A model generated the notes under the pieces. It did not search any database and was not told where the DNA came from. It saw only the letters and a program-made list of their open reading frames with translations. This document shows, piece by piece, positions 19,055 through 20,481 of a stretch of 20,481 bases of DNA. The first letter of the stretch is position 1. Every line of letters starts with the position of its first letter. Source of the DNA: a virus. Location of the stretch: positions 1 to 20,481 of IMG/VR virus record IMGVR_UViG_3300032006_000119, one strand, 5' to 3'. The position numbers and the translations under genes are program-made.

Positions 19055-20481
19055 ATGTTTAACGCTAAAGCTCTAACAGAAAAGTGGGACCCTGTTCTAG
19101 GTCATGAAGGCGCAGGAGCCATCAAAGACAATTATAGAAAGGCAGTCACCGCTGTTCTATTAGAAAATACAGAAAATCAACTACGCGAAGAGCGTGGAAT
19201 GATTAATGAAGCTTCTAACACTGTAGGTGCTATAGGTAATAACGCACTATCTGGATCTGGTCTTGATACCAAGACTGGTGGTCTAGCAGGTTTCGACCCT
19301 GTAATGATCAGCTTGATCCGCCGTGCTATGCCTAACCTCGTTGCATACGACATCTGCGGAGTTCAACCGATGAGTGGTCCAACAGGACTAATCTTCGCGA
19401 TGAAGTCTCATTATCAAGAGCAAGGTTCAGCACTTCGTGCAGGCCCAGAAGCTCTATACAACGAAGCAGATTCAAGCTTCTCTGCTTCATCTGCTGGTCC
19501 CGCTGCTTACAACCAGACTAATGCTTCTGGTGGTAACGACACTCATCCTCGTGGTGACGGCGGTACTACAGACGCTAACCCAGGTCTTCTTAACGATACA
19601 TCAGGAGGTGGTACAACTACTGGAAACTACGAACGTGGTGAAACAGGTATTGCCAGAGAAGACGCTGAAACTCTAGGATCAGGTTCAACCTTATTCAACG
19701 AAATGAGCTTCAGCATCGAGAAAACCTCGGTGACAGCTAAGACTCGTGCTTTAAAAGCAGAGTACACACTAGAACTTGCTCAAGACTTGAAAGCAATTCA
19801 TGGTCTTGATGCAGAGCAAGAACTCGCTAACCTATTGTCTAGTGAGATCCTTGCAGAAATCAACCGTGAAGTTGTTCGTACAGTATATACAGTCGCTAAG
19901 TCTGGTGCTCAGAACAATGTTGCCAACGCAGGTGTATTTGACCTAGACGTTGACTCAAACGGAAGATGGTCAGTTGAAAAATTCAAGGGACTTATGTTCC
20001 AAGTTGAGAGAGATGCCAACGCAATCGCACAGCAAACTCGTAGAGGAAAGGGTAACTTTATCCTAACATCTGCTGATGTTGCTTCTGCACTTGCTATGAG
20101 TGGTACTCTTGACTACTCTTCAGGTCTAACTGGTCCTGGCGGTCCATCCGTTGGAGATGTAGATGACACTGGAAACCTACTTGTAGGTACAATGAACGGA
20201 CGCATTAAGGTCTATGTTGATCCTTACTCTGCTAACGTTTCTGGAACACACTACTATGTTGTAGGTTATAAGGGTTCTTCACCTTATGATGCTGGACTAT
20301 TCTATTGTCCTTATGTTCCTCTCCAGATGTTAAGAAGCATCGATCCATCAACCTTCCAGCCCAAGATTGGCTTCAAGACAAGGTATGGTATGGTTGCAAA
20401 CCCATTCGTTGTAGCTGCTAATGGTACTCCTGACGCTGAGGCATTGACTCACGCAAGGAACCAGTACTACAGAAGGGTTCG
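19055..20481 (+). CDS. 23: gp23 major capsid protein (3' end beyond window)
   Basis: At least 475 codons are visible, with no stop before the window end; the last residues (Q-Y-Y-R-R-V) are the usual near-C-terminal block, so little is missing. It forms the HK97-fold capsid hexamers. The start M-F-N-A-K-A-L-T-E-K-W matches the family. The N-terminal propeptide should be cut by gp21 after E52: M-I-N-E/A-S-N-T fits the [I/L]-x-E rule. Residues about 140-210 are a Gly/Thr/Asn/Ser-rich stretch, followed by conserved M-S-F-S-I-E-K and L-E-L-A-Q-D-L-K-A-I-H-G-L-D-A-E. Later blocks A-G-L-F-Y-C-P-Y-V-P-L-Q and Q-P-K-I-G-F-K-T-R-Y-G are invariant in cyanophages. No strong SD and no clear late-promoter motif precede it. 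Confidence 0.97.
   Translation, partial: MFNAKALTEKWDPVLGHEGAGAIKDNYRKAVTAVLLENTENQLREERGMINEASNTVGAIGNNALSGSGLDTKTGGLAGFDPVMISLIRRAMPNLVAYDICGVQPMSGPTGLIFAMKSHYQEQGSALRAGPEALYNEADSSFSASSAGPAAYNQTNASGGNDTHPRGDGGTTDANPGLLNDTSGGGTTTGNYERGETGIAREDAETLGSGSTLFNEMSFSIEKTSVTAKTRALKAEYTLELAQDLKAIHGLDAEQELANLLSSEILAEINREVVRTVYTVAKSGAQNNVANAGVFDLDVDSNGRWSVEKFKGLMFQVERDANAIAQQTRRGKGNFILTSADVASALAMSGTLDYSSGLTGPGGPSVGDVDDTGNLLVGTMNGRIKVYVDPYSANVSGTHYYVVGYKGSSPYDAGLFYCPYVPLQMLRSIDPSTFQPKIGFKTRYGMVANPFVVAANGTPDAEALTHARNQYYRRV

Noticed and set aside
19437-19676. Plus-strand 79-codon frame inside gp23
   Set aside because: It is the shifted frame of the capsid gene's low-complexity stretch.
1-20481. tRNA genes, CRISPR arrays, insertion sequences, integrase or attachment sites
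   Set aside because: None was recognised on reading; genes are contiguous and the only repeats are the short ones listed.

Overview
The window is part of the late (virion and DNA-packaging) region of a T4-like cyanophage, a myovirus of marine picocyanobacteria (Prochlorococcus or Synechococcus). The evidence is the unbroken T4 gene order 13-14-15-16-17-18-19-20-(67-like)-21-22-23, the AT-rich composition, a plastocyanin gene between the two terminase genes, and T4-type late promoter motifs (NATAAATA or CTAAATA). Every gene I accept is on the + strand, and no stretch over 300 bases lacks a gene. Family names come from recognising sequence motifs; no database search was run.

Left part (1-5682): an appendage-like protein with a typical cyanophage fibre C-terminus, a 378-aa Gly/Ser/aromatic-rich structural-type protein, two helical proteins of unknown function, then two overlapping enzyme genes. 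The first encodes an apparent fusion of a U32-like cysteine-containing barrel to a class I SAM methyltransferase. The second encodes a 2-oxoglutarate/Fe(II) oxygenase. A small coiled-coil protein follows and ends at a strong terminator hairpin. The loop of that hairpin holds the promoter-like motif for the next block.

Neck and packaging (5736-12579): gp13 and gp14 (neck), gp15 (tail terminator, with an EF-hand/dockerin-like loop near its C-terminus) and gp16 (small terminase) are tightly packed. After a promoter come a repeat protein, two small unknown proteins, plastocyanin (petE), two small membrane proteins in overlapping frames, a staphylococcal-nuclease-like enzyme, gp17 (large terminase) and a small zinc-binding protein. 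An exact TATAAATA motif precedes the nuclease gene, inside the overlapping upstream frame.

Tail and head (12662-20481): gp18 (sheath), gp19 (tube), gp20 (portal), a gp67-like core peptide, gp21 (prohead protease), gp22 (scaffold) and gp23 (major capsid protein, cut off by the window end). Most transcription units start at a late-promoter motif that overlaps the stop codon of the gene before.

Together the genes make the capsid (scaffold, protease, capsid, portal), package DNA into it (gp16/gp17), close it (gp13/14/15) and build the contractile tail (gp18/19). Plastocyanin probably supports host photosynthetic electron flow during infection. The most unusual element is the U32-like/methyltransferase plus oxygenase pair, which could be a late-expressed modification module of unknown substrate.
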